Of a DNA stretch of 64,000 bases, positions 40,057 to 49,795 are shown in pieces. The translations under genes were made by a program, and so were the position numbers. The notes beneath the pieces were generated by a model. That model was not told where the DNA came from. It did not search any database and worked only from the letters and a program-made list of their open reading frames with translations. Numbering within the stretch: position 1 is the first letter of the stretch; every line of letters begins with the position of its first letter. The DNA comes from Bacillus timonensis. GTDB taxonomy: Bacteria; Bacillota; Bacilli; Bacillales; Bacillaceae_L. Location of the stretch: the NCBI RefSeq assembly GCF_000285535.1, contig NZ_HE610989.1, positions 145,126 through 209,125 of the forward strand, in the 5' to 3' direction.

Positions 40057-41097
40057 TTATATTGAACCCTTTTCTTCCAAATAGTTGTAGAGATCGGTCA
40101 TTTCATTTGTTCTTCCTCTTGACATTAGTTTATCTACAGCTTCTTTAGGTGATTGGTCGTTGAAAAGAACATCGTAAAGCGCAAATGTGATGGGCATCGA
40201 CACATCCATTTTTTTTGCTAACTGATAAGCTGCTTTTGTAGTTCTAACACCTTCGACAACCATTCCCATATTATCAAGAACTTCCTTTAGACTATGACCT
40301 TTTCCGAGTAGATTTCCAGCACGCCAATTTCGTGAATGCACACTTGTACACGTTACGATTAAATCACCAATCCCGGTTAATCCTGCGAATGTAAGTGGGT
40401 TTGCCCCCATTTTACTTCCCAAACGCGATATTTCGGCTAAACCACGAGTAATTAGTGCAGCTTTCGCATTATCCCCATAACCTAGACCATCCGTAATTCC
40501 TGCTGCAAGAGCAATAATATTCTTTAGGGCGCCTCCAATTTCCACACCGATAATATCAGGATTTGTATACACGCGGAAATGCTGATTAATAAACAAATCT
40601 TGAACATATTCAGCACTTTCCATGTTTTTGGATGACACCGTCACAGTGGTTGGATGGCGTAGTACTACTTCTTCCGCATGACTCGGACCAGATAGAACAA
40701 CAACGTCTTTTAAAAGGTCTGATGGCATTTCTTCTTCAATCATTTCAGATATCCTCTTTAAAGTATCTGGTTCAATCCCCTTACTTACATGGATAATTGT
40801 TAAAGGTTCTGACGTAACCTGACCTATTTTCTGAAGAACTTCGCGTATCGCTTTCGTTGGCACAGCTAGTACAATGGTTTTTACGCCTTCTAACGCCTTC
40901 GTCAAATCCGCATACCCGATAATTGTTTCAGGAAGTTCAATTGATGGCACATATTTAGAATTTGTATGTTTCGTATTAATCTCGTCAACTTGTGACTTAC
41001 GATGTGACCAAATCCGTACCTCATGATCATTATCAGCCAGAACAAGCGCAAGTGCAGTACCCCAGCTACCAGCTCCAACAACTGTTACCTTCTCCAT
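40057..41097 (-). CDS. gpsA: NAD(P)-dependent glycerol-3-phosphate dehydrogenase
   Basis: Makes sn-glycerol-3-phosphate for phospholipids. Rossmann motif [28 protein letters not shown], catalytic-lysine helix [16 protein letters not shown] and [12 protein letters not shown]. 346 aa. 14 nt after der, as in B. subtilis (der-gpsA). Confidence 0.97.
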   Translation of the reverse strand: MEKVTVVGAGSWGTALALVLADNDHEVRIWSHRKSQVDEINTKHTNSKYVPSIELPETIIGYADLTKALEGVKTIVLAVPTKAIREVLQKIGQVTSEPLTIIHVSKGIEPDTLKRISEMIEEEMPSDLLKDVVVLSGPSHAEEVVLRHPTTVTVSSKNMESAEYVQDLFINQHFRVYTNPDIIGVEIGGALKNIIALAAGITDGLGYGDNAKAALITRGLAEISRLGSKMGANPLTFAGLTGIGDLIVTCTSVHSRNWRAGNLLGKGHSLKEVLDNMGMVVEGVRTTKAAYQLAKKMDVSMPITFALYDVLFNDQSPKEAVDKLMSRGRTNEMTDLYNYLEEKGSI

Positions 41098-41111
41098 TTT
41101 TTCTCTCCTCT

Positions 41112-42422
41112 CTATTTTCTTGCTCTTGCAATAAGTTTAATCGGCGTTCCTTCAAAACCAAAAGCATCTCTAATCCGATTTTCTAAGAAACGTTCATATG
41201 AAAAATGCATCAATTCAGGGTCATTCACAAATACAACAAATGTTGGTGGCTTAACAGCAACCTGTGTTACATAATAAATACGCAGTCGTTGTCCTTTATC
41301 AGTAGGTGCTGGATTCATTGCTACTGCATCCATGATCACGTCATTTAAAACGTTTGTTTGAACACGCATCGTATGATTTTCACTTGCCATATCAATCATT
41401 GGCAACAATGTATGAACCCGTCGTTTTGTTTTAGCAGATAAGAAAACAATCGGTGCATAATCAAGGAAAAGAAAATGATCCCGAACTTTTTGTTCAAATT
41501 CCTTCATGGTTTTCTCATCTTTTTCAATGGCATCCCATTTATTAACAACAATCACAATAGCTCTACCCGCTTCATGAGCATAGCCGGCAATTTTTTTATC
41601 CTGTTCGATAATACCTTCTTCTGCATTTAACACAACAAGGACGACATCAGATCTCTCAATTGCTTTTAAAGCTCTTAAAACACTGTATTTCTCAGTACTT
41701 TCATAAACCTTGCCTTTTTTCCTCATACCTGCCGTATCAATAATGACATACTCTTTGCCATCGACAGTGTATTTCGTATCTATTGCGTCTCTTGTTGTAC
41801 CCGCAATATCACTAACAATGACTCTTTCTTCACCTAACAAGGAATTGACAAGGGATGACTTCCCTACATTTGGTCGACCAATGAGAGAAAATTTAATGAC
41901 ATCTTCATCATATTCTTCATCTCCACCCTTTGGAAAATGTTTAATCACTTCATCCAACAAATCCCCGAGTCCAATTCCATGTGAGCCAGAGATAGGGATT
42001 GGTTCACCGAATCCTAATGCATAAAAATCATATATGTCTGCTCTCATATCAGGGTTGTCCACTTTATTGACTGCTAAAACGACTGGTGTTTTGGAGCGGT
42101 ATAATATTTTCGCTACTTCTTCATCCGCACTTGTCACACCTTCACGTCCACTTGTCATAAAAATTATCACATCTGCCTCATCTATCGCGATTTCCGCTTG
42201 ATGTCTAATTTGTGCAAGGAACGGTTCATCACCAATATCGATGCCTCCGGTATCAATTATGCTGAATTCTTGATTGAGCCACTCACCTGAACTATAAATT
42301 CGGTCTCTCGTCACTCCTGGGATATCTTCTACAATTGAAACTCTTTCTCCTACTATTCGATTAAAAATTGTTGATTTTCCAACGTTTGGTCGACCAACAA
42401 TTGCCACAACTGGTTTTGCCAC
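41112..42422 (-). CDS. der: ribosome biogenesis GTPase Der (EngA)
   Basis: Essential double GTPase for 50S assembly. First G domain: GRPNVGKST (10-18), DTGG, NKVD. Second: GRPNVGKSS (about 183-191), [15 protein letters not shown]; then the KH-like C-domain ending [18 protein letters not shown] 42422 yields the family start (V/M)AKPVVAIVG; 12 in-frame codons upstream are unsupported. 436 aa. Confidence 0.97.
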   Translation of the reverse strand: MAKPVVAIVGRPNVGKSTIFNRIVGERVSIVEDIPGVTRDRIYSSGEWLNQEFSIIDTGGIDIGDEPFLAQIRHQAEIAIDEADVIIFMTSGREGVTSADEEVAKILYRSKTPVVLAVNKVDNPDMRADIYDFYALGFGEPIPISGSHGIGLGDLLDEVIKHFPKGGDEEYDEDVIKFSLIGRPNVGKSSLVNSLLGEERVIVSDIAGTTRDAIDTKYTVDGKEYVIIDTAGMRKKGKVYESTEKYSVLRALKAIERSDVVLVVLNAEEGIIEQDKKIAGYAHEAGRAIVIVVNKWDAIEKDEKTMKEFEQKVRDHFLFLDYAPIVFLSAKTKRRVHTLLPMIDMASENHTMRVQTNVLNDVIMDAVAMNPAPTDKGQRLRIYYVTQVAVKPPTFVVFVNDPELMHFSYERFLENRIRDAFGFEGTPIKLIARARK

Positions 42423-42493
42423 ATGCTTTCTTCCCTTCTTAACGGTCTCATATAACATATATTAAATAAATATTAATAATAATATTATACTTA

Positions 42494-42525
42494 TGTAAAA
42501 AATTAACCCTTCTACGTAGAAGGGT
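42494..42525 (-). terminator. terminator after the yphA-yphB-capping operon
   Basis: Perfect palindrome ACCCTTCTACGTAGAAGGGT (42506-42525), then TAATTTTTTAC on the minus strand. Confidence 0.87.
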
Positions 42526-42573
42526 CATGCTTTTACATTCTATCAAAAATAAGTGGTAACAACAATCAATTGT

Positions 42574-42765
42574 TTAGTGTTTTACTATTATGTACATATT
42601 TTCACTGATTTCATGTGCAATCCCATCAATTATGGCTTCTAAATTAGCCGTAACCTTTTCCATTTCTTCCTTTGAGGAACAGGAAAACACAGGTGTACCA
42701 CCCGAAACCTTCACCTTCGACTCATCCATTGTTATTGCAGCTAATATAAATTTTTCTAAATTCAT
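42574..42765 (-). CDS. small capping-complex subunit partner of the YIEGIA protein
   Basis: 63-aa protein. ATG 42765 overlaps the yphB stop (ATGA), so the two are translationally coupled. Current family naming pairs a small protein here with the YIEGIA protein as its capping-complex subunit; that is from context and naming, not a motif I can prove. Contains a Cys in FSCSSKEEMEKV and an acidic helical second half. Confidence 0.72.
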   Translation of the reverse strand: MNLEKFILAAITMDESKVKVSGGTPVFSCSSKEEMEKVTANLEAIIDGIAHEISENMYIIVKH

Positions 42766-43658
42766 TTAAGTGGCTGTCCCTTCTGGTTCTCATTTCTCTC
42801 TGTTGGCATTCGGATTGCATTTTCTAAGGTCGGTACATTGCCAATAACCTCAATTGCTTTGGAAACTTCCTTTTCCTGAGGCAAAATAAAAACTCCGACT
42901 CTACCATCATTCAAATCCCGCTTAGCCAAGGGGACAAGCGCAGGGGTTCCTGAATCCCTGAAGATTCCCAATGCAGTTGATACATCATGTAAAATTGCCT
43001 GTCTTTGACCCAAATTTGCAATTGTTGCTCTCGCATTAAACGTTTTTGGTTTTAAAATAAATCCCATCCCGTATTGTAATATTTCTTCTTGCCTTGCAGG
43101 AAGTCCAATATTCATAATATAAATATTATCAACGTACAACCCTGCATCCTTAAAATATGGCTTCGTAAACTCGATATCAACAATATCCTTTAACCTACTT
43201 CCAGCCATTAGCTTTTTACAGATTAATAAACAAATGATACCTACTACAATTCCAGCCCACATATTGAGTGCAAGATAAGTAAAGGTAGAAAAAAAGGAAG
43301 TGAAAATAACTAGGTAGTTTCGACTTTCAAATGCAACTGCAATTCCTTCGATATATGTTTTTCCTCTTGGAACTAGTTCATATGAATCAAGTTCTGTTAA
43401 GGTATTCCGTTCCATATTGCGTACATCACGAAACTGGGAAGCAGCAATCGTCAAGAAAGTAATTGCCGTGAATTCTTCCTCCATAATCGAAGGTACAGCC
43501 ACAGTCCCTAAGCCTGCGGCAATAAAACCTAACGCAATATGAATAATTTTCCCATGTAAATATGTTGGATATTGCCGATAATCTGTTCTAAGCATATATA
43601 GTCTTACTGCAACACCAAAAATAACCCCAAAAATAATTGGGTAAGTATACTCATTCAT
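42762..43658 (-). CDS. yphB: YIEGIA-family sporulation membrane protein (YphB/SeaA)
   Basis: 298 aa. The family-defining hexapeptide YIEGIA is at 102-107. Hydrophobic segments near 5-20, 38-58, 112-135 and 137-155, then a soluble domain (about 160-290). ATG 43658 overlaps the yphA stop (ATGA). A longer in-frame extension upstream reads into yphA and is rejected. Middle gene of a coupled trio. Thought to act in sporulation; mechanism not known to me. Confidence 0.85.
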   Translation of the reverse strand: MNEYTYPIIFGVIFGVAVRLYMLRTDYRQYPTYLHGKIIHIALGFIAAGLGTVAVPSIMEEEFTAITFLTIAASQFRDVRNMERNTLTELDSYELVPRGKTYIEGIAVAFESRNYLVIFTSFFSTFTYLALNMWAGIVVGIICLLICKKLMAGSRLKDIVDIEFTKPYFKDAGLYVDNIYIMNIGLPARQEEILQYGMGFILKPKTFNARATIANLGQRQAILHDVSTALGIFRDSGTPALVPLAKRDLNDGRVGVFILPQEKEVSKAIEVIGNVPTLENAIRMPTERNENQKGQPLK

Positions 43659-44259
43659 GGTAGCCGTGTTTCTCCTTTGTGTTTTTTTTGGACCAGAACA
43701 TCTACGTGATGTAATAACATTTCTAATGATGACCAAACAAAAATAAAACAAAAACTAATCGATATAACATCTAAAAAGATAAACGACCCAATTTCGTAAG
43801 AAAAGTTGACATGATTAATAATAATCCCATAAAGAATATCACCTTGCATGGCACCAATTAGAAGTCCTGCAAAACGTAAACGAAAATCTTTCAATAACAT
43901 TAACGTAACGTATATCAAAGCAGCAGAGAGCATCAAATTTCGATTAAAAAGAAGCCATACTGGATCATATAATTCAAACAATAAGAAACTACAATACGCT
44001 AAAGAAATAGTAAGAATACAAATTAACAAATAAAGCACTTGTTTTTTTGGTCTTTTCGAAATTTCTTTCATGCCAAAAAAGAAAAGAAGAAAAATACTAC
44101 AATTTATGTTAATATCACCTATCCCAACATAGTAGGGTGATAATATGATTGTCACTAAAAACAAAATGGAAAGGTGTAGCCTTTCTTTGTTTTTTCTCAT
44201 CAAAAATGTGCTACATACCCAAGCCATCCAACATATCCAAAAAAATAAGCACCGTCCAC
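43655..44259 (-). pseudogene. yphA: membrane protein YphA, N-terminus shifted by a 1-nt deletion
   Basis: About five to six transmembrane helices; family hallmark FELYDPVWLLFNRNLM. GTG 44259 starts VDGAYFFGYVGWLGYVAHF, then the frame stops at a T5 run (44202-44206). One more T joins it to LMRKNKERLHLS and gives 201 aa, the size of B. subtilis YphA. A shorter in-frame start at 44227 would lack the first helix. Function unknown; coupled to yphB. Confidence 0.8.
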
Positions 44260-44394
44260 TCCTCCACCACCTCTCATTATTTCCATTATGGCTCGAAATG
44301 ATGAAATTTAACCAAGTTGAATACCTAAAATCTTTTAAGGAATAATAAAATGAAACTTCATTTATCTATGTAAGTTGAAAGAGGTGGAAAAGAA

Positions 44395-44538
44395 ATGAGT
44401 AAAGATAGACAAGAAAAAAAGCTAAAACAAGCACGAGTGACAGAGTCTGATCGCGACCAGTCTCTAGACTATCCTGGAGCAACAAGATTAGATACGCCTG
44501 AAGAAGCTAGGGAAATGAATCAAATGAATCCAAAATAA
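44395..44538 (+). CDS. ypzI: small protein YpzI
   Basis: 47 aa, charged, MSKDRQEKKLKQAR then SLDYPGATRLDTPEEAREM, matching the short conserved Bacillus YpzI family. ATG 44395 behind GAGGTGG; terminator 2 nt after the stop. Divergent from yphA. Function unknown. Confidence 0.82.
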   Translation: MSKDRQEKKLKQARVTESDRDQSLDYPGATRLDTPEEAREMNQMNPK

Positions 44539-44540
44539 AA

Positions 44541-44570
44541 GCTCTCACCCAGTCGGGTGAGAGCTTTTTT
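44541..44570 (+). terminator. terminator after ypzI
   Basis: Perfect 10-bp stem GCTCTCACCC / GGGTGAGAGC with a 4-nt loop, then TTTTTTC. Confidence 0.93.
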
Positions 44571-44638
44571 CATTTTAACATTTTCACTTTCTAGTTCCAG
44601 TGCTTATCCAGATGAGCTGGCGCCTTGCACTTTCTTAC

Positions 44639-45775
44639 TTATTTTAATTTATTTAATTGATCGCCAATTACTTCTCCAAGCTGGAAGCCTGAGGTTTCAT
44701 CTTGTTGTTGGTATTGGCTATAATCTTCTTCCACATTAACTTCTAGTTCCTTCATGCTCAATGAAATACGTTTTTCTGATTCGTTAAGCTCAAGAACTTT
44801 TACTTGCACCTCTTGACCCTCTTTCAAGACTTCATGCGGAGTACCAATATGCTTCGAAGAAATTTGTGAAATATGCACAAGTCCCTCTACCCCAGGTAAT
44901 ACCTCAACAAAAGCACCGAAAGAAACAAGTCGTTTCACTTTTCCATCAACAACATCACCAACTGATATTTTTTCAGCGATGTTTTCCCATGGACCAGGTA
45001 GTGTTTCCTTTACAGATAACGAGATTCTTTCATTATCTCGGTCAACAGATAATACTTTTACCTTAATAACCTGACCTTCCTCTACAACATCAGATGGCTT
45101 TGATACATGTTCATGTGAAAGCTGAGAAATGTGAACGAGGCCATCGATGCCACCGATATCAACAAAAGCACCAAAATCAGTTAATCGTTGTACAGTACCC
45201 TCAAGTACAGCACCGACCTGTAAAGAATCAAGAACATGTTGCTTTTTATTTTTTTGCTCTTCTTCCACAACCGCGCGGTGTGATAAGATCACTCTATTTT
45301 TCTCACGGTCAAGTTCAACCACTTTAACTGTTAAAGCTTTGTCCTTATAATCTGAGAAATCTTCCACGTAGTAATTTTCAACTAGAGATGCAGGAATAAA
45401 TCCTCTTACACCAAGGTCAACAACTAAGCCACCTTTAACAACATCTTTTACAACTGCTTCAAACACTTCACCAGTATTAAATTTTTGTTCTAAATCATCC
45501 CATGCTTTGGAAGCTAGTACAGCTTTTTTAGACAAAATTAAAGCTTCCTCTTCTACTTTTGTAACAGAAAGTTCTAACTCCTCACCTTCTGATACAACAT
45601 CACTTGCTTTTTCAACATGTAGGCTGGATAGCTCACTAATTGGGATAATGCCATCTAGCTTACTGTTCTCAACTGAAACAAATACTTGTTTTTCTTCTAC
45701 CTTTGTAACCTTGCCAGTGATTACATCACCAACTTGTAACTCTTTGTACTCGACTTGATTCATATCCTCCGCCAT
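44639..45775 (-). CDS. ypfD: S1-domain RNA-binding protein (30S ribosomal protein S1 homologue)
   Basis: 378 aa with four S1 OB-fold repeats starting at about residues 14, 99, 184 and 269 (for example GTVQRLTDFGAFVDIGGIDGLVHISQLS). B. subtilis YpfD is the S1 homologue but is dispensable there. ATG 45775 follows AAGGAGG; 11 codons upstream are unsupported. Ends GFQLGEVIGDQLNKLK as in the family. Confidence 0.95.
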   Translation of the reverse strand: MAEDMNQVEYKELQVGDVITGKVTKVEEKQVFVSVENSKLDGIIPISELSSLHVEKASDVVSEGEELELSVTKVEEEALILSKKAVLASKAWDDLEQKFNTGEVFEAVVKDVVKGGLVVDLGVRGFIPASLVENYYVEDFSDYKDKALTVKVVELDREKNRVILSHRAVVEEEQKNKKQHVLDSLQVGAVLEGTVQRLTDFGAFVDIGGIDGLVHISQLSHEHVSKPSDVVEEGQVIKVKVLSVDRDNERISLSVKETLPGPWENIAEKISVGDVVDGKVKRLVSFGAFVEVLPGVEGLVHISQISSKHIGTPHEVLKEGQEVQVKVLELNESEKRISLSMKELEVNVEEDYSQYQQQDETSGFQLGEVIGDQLNKLK

Positions 45776-45982
45776 TCCAATTACCTCCTTCGTGCATCCA
45801 ACACTCAAACTTTTTATGTATGTATCGCTATTTAGACTTACTAAATAGTTTCCTCTCCGATAATGGATGAGGGTCTATCTATTAATTGTAATAAAAAAGT
45901 CCTTTCGATACACTAATTATAAAAATATTCTTTTAATTAACTTCTAATAAATAGAGTTATTTGTCAAGTATAAACTCTTAAT

Positions 45983-46564
45983 CTATCGATTTTTTTCCAG
46001 TATTTCTCTTATTGAATCCATGATTTTGTCAGTAACTACTTCCGCAGAAGTCTTTTCAGTTCTGAATTCATCCATACGAACTGGTTTTCCATAAACGACC
46101 CTTAATTTACGGAACTTTTTATAAGGTCCTATAATCGCACATGGAACAACAACACAATCAGTTCGTAGTGCAAAGAAACCAATTCCTGATAATCCTTTTC
46201 CTAACTTTCCATCCTTACTCCGAGTGCCTTCAGGGAAAATCCCTAATACCTTCCCTTCTTTTAACACCTTTAATGCTGTTCTAAGTGCCTCGCGATCACT
46301 TACTCCACGCTTAACCGGAAAAGCATTGATTTTGGGTAAAATCGCTCCTAATCCTGGTACCTTAAACAATTCTTCTTTCGCCATAAAGTGAATCGGTCTT
46401 GGAGAAGTAACCCCAACTACGGGTGGGTCTAGATTGTCAATATGATTTGAACATATCAAGACACCACCTTCCTTTGGAATATTCTCCCGTCCTATTACCT
46501 CAATTCGGTAAAGAGGTTTGATGATTGCTCCAACTAATCCTCTTGCAAAGGGATAAAGGTTCAT
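45983..46564 (-). CDS. plsC: 1-acyl-sn-glycerol-3-phosphate acyltransferase
   Basis: PlsC-type acyltransferase making phosphatidic acid at the membrane. Catalytic NHIDNLD (H-x4-D) near residue 42 and FPEGTRSK near 112; hydrophobic N-terminus. 193 aa from ATG 46564; TTG 46573 is an alternative. Overlaps or abuts cmk, so one transcript cmk-plsC-(ypfD). The B. subtilis locus lacks a plsC here; many other Bacillaceae have one. Confidence 0.9.
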   Translation of the reverse strand: MNLYPFARGLVGAIIKPLYRIEVIGRENIPKEGGVLICSNHIDNLDPPVVGVTSPRPIHFMAKEELFKVPGLGAILPKINAFPVKRGVSDREALRTALKVLKEGKVLGIFPEGTRSKDGKLGKGLSGIGFFALRTDCVVVPCAIIGPYKKFRKLRVVYGKPVRMDEFRTEKTSAEVVTDKIMDSIREILEKNR

Positions 46565-46569
46565 GCCAT

Positions 46570-47241
46570 TCAAATCCTTTCCTTTACAACATCCATAATT
46601 TTCGCAACAACTTCTTCGATACTTAATGATGTTGTATCAATTTCAATTGCATCCTCTGCTTTCCGTAACGGTGCAACCTCTCGTTCTGAATCCAGTTTAT
46701 CTCTTGCGGCAATTTCCGATTTTAACTGCTCTAAATTAGACTCATATCCTTTTGAAAGATTTTCTTCATGGCGCCTTATTGCTCTTTCATCAACAGAAGC
46801 AAGTAAAAATATTTTCACCTCTGCATTCGGTAATACATGGGTGCCGATGTCTCTTCCATCCATCACAACTCCACCTAGCTTAGCTAAGCTTTGCTGCCTT
46901 CTTACCATATCTTCTCGAACCTTGCGATGCTTAGAAACAATTGAAACCGTATTCGTAACATCATGTTCACGAATTCTTTCCGAAACATCTTTGTTATCAA
47001 TATAAACAAGTTGTCCATTTTCACTTGGTTTTAATTCAATCGTCGCGTTTTGTAATGCTTCAAGCAGTTGTTCTTCATCTTCTAAGTCTAAGCCTAGTTG
47101 CAAGGCTTTAAAGGTTAGAGCCCGATACATTGCACCTGTATCAACATATATATAAGATAAATCTTTTGCGATAATTTTTGCGACTGTGCTTTTTCCAGCA
47201 GCTGCAGGTCCATCAATTGCTATTGAAATTTTCTTGTCCAT
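46570..47241 (-). CDS. cmk: cytidylate kinase
   Basis: CMP/dCMP to diphosphates. P-loop GPAAAGKST (10-18), [39 protein letters not shown] lid. ATG 47241 gives the family start [11 protein letters not shown]; the GGAGG site is rather far (about 13 nt), so expression may be weak or the start different. 223 aa. Confidence 0.95.
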   Translation of the reverse strand: MDKKISIAIDGPAAAGKSTVAKIIAKDLSYIYVDTGAMYRALTFKALQLGLDLEDEEQLLEALQNATIELKPSENGQLVYIDNKDVSERIREHDVTNTVSIVSKHRKVREDMVRRQQSLAKLGGVVMDGRDIGTHVLPNAEVKIFLLASVDERAIRRHEENLSKGYESNLEQLKSEIAARDKLDSEREVAPLRKAEDAIEIDTTSLSIEEVVAKIMDVVKERI

Positions 47242-47360
47242 AAACTTATGTATGCCTCCTGTATGTAACACTCGTGAGATAAAGGGAATATCTGTTCTAA
47301 CAAGTAAGCTTGTTCACCTAATCTTTATTATATTGAATCGAGTGGACAGTATTCCTACCT

Positions 47361-47385
47361 ACGAAAAAACGCAGGGAATCCCTGC
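47361..47385 (-). terminator. terminator after ypfB
   Basis: Stem GCAGGG / CCCTGC (47371-47385) with a 3-nt loop, then GTTTTTTCG on the minus strand. Confidence 0.8.
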
Positions 47386-47392
47386 ATTTATT

Positions 47393-47575
47393 TTAATTGT
47401 TATTCATTAATGTTTCAATGGTTTTGGTCGTATCTGATTTGTTGACACCTTCGTATTCAATCATTCTCGTTATATATGGAGATAACGGGCTGTATAAAAT
47501 GATAGCCTGCGCAACAAGTAAAAAGATAAATTGGATAATAGCAAGTTTGATTAAAATACGTTCGAAATTTTTCAT
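47393..47575 (-). CDS. ypfB: small membrane protein YpfB (DUF5359)
   Basis: 60 aa, one transmembrane helix (about 10-28) after MKNFERILIKLA, then a short exposed tail with YEGVNK. Position between ypfA and cmk matches B. subtilis ypfB. Function unknown. Confidence 0.8.
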   Translation of the reverse strand: MKNFERILIKLAIIQFIFLLVAQAIILYSPLSPYITRMIEYEGVNKSDTTKTIETLMNNN

Positions 47576-47650
47576 TTTACATACCTACCCTACTAGTAGT
47601 TTTAATACTAGTATGTTATGATTTTTCGAACTTTATTCTAAAGAGATACC

Positions 47651-48328
47651 CTATTTGTCAAATTCGTTTGCGTGAATCCCCTTTTTCTTTAATAATAATT
47701 GTCTTTCAAAACAAAATTTAATTAATAATTGTCGATCTGTATCTGAAATATTCACAAATTTGATAGAAGCTTTATTTCTTTCGCCATTTTTTCCTTCCAC
47801 GATTCTGATAACATGACTTTTGAAAGTCACATATTGATATTCATCAGCAAGGGTTGGTAGGACGAAATGTGTATGAATATCTACCCCAGCGGTAAGAGTT
47901 TTCGAAGAAGGTAGAATGATAGAGGCACCACCTGCGCTAATATCGTGAGTGATAGAAACAAATGGTTTAAATTCCCCATGCAAACTATGTATCGCGATAT
48001 CTACTGGTGTTTCGACTCGAACATATTGGCGTCTTTGAATTTTATACATGCCATCATCACCAGGAAAAGAAAGAACAATCATTGGGATGTTTTGTTTTAC
48101 TCTTCCTAATACAGAGGTATCAAAAAAATAAGCCGAAGTGCTATCACCCGTTACAAAAGCTTTTAATTGTGTCCCATTTAATAAAAAAACAGTTTTCCCT
48201 GTTTTAACATTAACTGGATAATCAATGTAGAGCTTGTTTTCCTTTTTTTCAACAACCCTACATCGATATTTTTCACCCTTTGGATTATTGCTTGGTTCAA
48301 GGTTAATCATATCCCCAATTTTCAACAC
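47651..48328 (-). CDS. ypfA: PilZ-domain c-di-GMP-binding protein YpfA
   Basis: 225 aa: N-terminal YcgR-like domain, then a PilZ domain with QRRQYVR (about 110-116) and DISAGGAS (about 142-149), the RxxxR and DxSxxG c-di-GMP ligands. B. subtilis YpfA (DgrA) binds c-di-GMP and lowers motility. GTG 48328 start (TTG next codon also possible). Confidence 0.92.
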   Translation of the reverse strand: MLKIGDMINLEPSNNPKGEKYRCRVVEKKENKLYIDYPVNVKTGKTVFLLNGTQLKAFVTGDSTSAYFFDTSVLGRVKQNIPMIVLSFPGDDGMYKIQRRQYVRVETPVDIAIHSLHGEFKPFVSITHDISAGGASIILPSSKTLTAGVDIHTHFVLPTLADEYQYVTFKSHVIRIVEGKNGERNKASIKFVNISDTDRQLLIKFCFERQLLLKKKGIHANEFDK

Positions 48329-48386
48329 AGACGTTCACTCTCTCTAAAAACAATATGTACTTTTATTAAACCACGAATAAACAAAA

Positions 48387-48412
48387 AAAGGAAAGCAAAA
48401 TTGCTTTCCTTT
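48387..48412 (-). terminator. terminator after ypeB
   Basis: Stem AAAGGAAAGCAA / TTGCTTTCCTTT with a short AT loop, then TTTTGTTTATTC on the minus strand. Confidence 0.88.
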
Positions 48413-48421
48413 GTACGAACA

Positions 48422-49777
48422 TTATGATTTGTTTATACCTTTGTAGACGGGCTCTGCATTTTTAAGCTTCTCGACCTTTTCTTCGAATCCATTTTCGGCA
48501 TTTATAAAGATCCGGTACGTATCATTATTGATTGTTCCTAAAAACTCATAACAAAGGACATCTTGGTCAAGATCATTTGTTATAATGGCTAGACGATCTT
48601 CCATGATTTCAAGATTTGGGTTTATTGCTTTTTTTGCTTCTTCTTTAGAAATTTTCGGCTTACCCGGTGCTTCTATCTTTCCAGCCATCAAATAATCCCT
48701 TGCAGTAAATCCAATAATATTGCCATCGTCTAGTGCTACTTTCATTTTAATGGAATCGGAATATACTCTTATACCATTTTGGGATGAAACGAAATTAAAG
48801 ACTCCAATATTATCATATTGTGCACTTTCAAATAGTTCTAGGTTTTCAAATTTATTGTCTTTTAAAAATTTTTGAGCTCTGTTGTATGCATCATTAAGAC
48901 TGATTGAGCTTTTCGCAACTTCTCGGTTTCGAATAACCCAAATTGGGATGCCGCCTTTTTTCGTAATATCCATAAACGTATTTACTTTTGATTTTGGATC
49001 ATTAATTTCTAAACTATAAAAGCCATTTGGTGAACCTTCTCCATTTTCGGTAACTCTTATTTCGATGTTACCTTTTAACCCAAGAAACTTTTTCGCAACT
49101 TCTTTTGCTTGCTCCTTATTAATTTCAGGTCCCTCTAAATTTGGGAACTTCCCGCCATCTTTTTTTGTAGTCGTAAGTGTCACTCCAAAATCACTTTCAG
49201 AGTAAGCCGCTACATTTTTTTCAACTGTTTTTAGACCATCAATAATGGTGTTATCAGCCTGTTTTTCCCCTGAAGCAAGTGCTAATTCAACATCCATCCA
49301 ACGGAGGTTATTTTCCATTGCCACGTGTTGGACTGTGCGGAGCTCCTTTTGGATATCCTCCGCATTTTTATATAGCTGTTGAAGTGTTTTATACTCTTCA
49401 TCAGAAAGTGGTTTCTTTGATAAATCACGTACTGCCGTACGATAACTAAAATCCCCGATATTACTTAGAAACTCTTCTGTTTTGTTAAACGGCATCAGAG
49501 CTAGTGGCAATTGCCCCACATCCGAGTGTGCCTCAGATGTAAGTCTCCACACATCTGCTAAAGTAGGTGATAGGGAATCCCTTGAGTTCATAGCAAGAGT
49601 TGTGCCAATTTTGTCGTGTAAAAGATCAATATGATAGGTTAAATTGTGAAACGCCCGTTGATAATTGTTTTCTGCCTGTATAAGAATGGCATTTTTCTCT
49701 TGGTGTTCTTTATAACCCCAATATCCTGTTCCAATAATACCTATGGTAAGTACTGTAATTAATATTCCTCTTAACAA
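48422..49777 (-). CDS. ypeB: germination protein YpeB
   Basis: 451 aa (450 in B. subtilis). N-terminal membrane anchor (about 2-20), a helical domain, then three C-terminal PepSY-like domains with MDITKKGGIPIWVIRNREV and VALDDGNIIGFTARDYL. Needed for SleB placement and stability in spores. TTG start behind GAAGGTGAG. 18 nt after sleB, same operon. Confidence 0.95.
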   Translation of the reverse strand: MLRGILITVLTIGIIGTGYWGYKEHQEKNAILIQAENNYQRAFHNLTYHIDLLHDKIGTTLAMNSRDSLSPTLADVWRLTSEAHSDVGQLPLALMPFNKTEEFLSNIGDFSYRTAVRDLSKKPLSDEEYKTLQQLYKNAEDIQKELRTVQHVAMENNLRWMDVELALASGEKQADNTIIDGLKTVEKNVAAYSESDFGVTLTTTKKDGGKFPNLEGPEINKEQAKEVAKKFLGLKGNIEIRVTENGEGSPNGFYSLEINDPKSKVNTFMDITKKGGIPIWVIRNREVAKSSISLNDAYNRAQKFLKDNKFENLELFESAQYDNIGVFNFVSSQNGIRVYSDSIKMKVALDDGNIIGFTARDYLMAGKIEAPGKPKISKEEAKKAINPNLEIMEDRLAIITNDLDQDVLCYEFLGTINNDTYRIFINAENGFEEKVEKLKNAEPVYKGINKS

Positions 49778-49795
49778 ATTATCTCACCTTCCATT

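Noticed and set aside
42659..43751. Longer yphB start with 31 extra residues
   Set aside because: The extension lies inside yphA. The ATG overlapping the yphA stop (43658) gives a typical coupled start.
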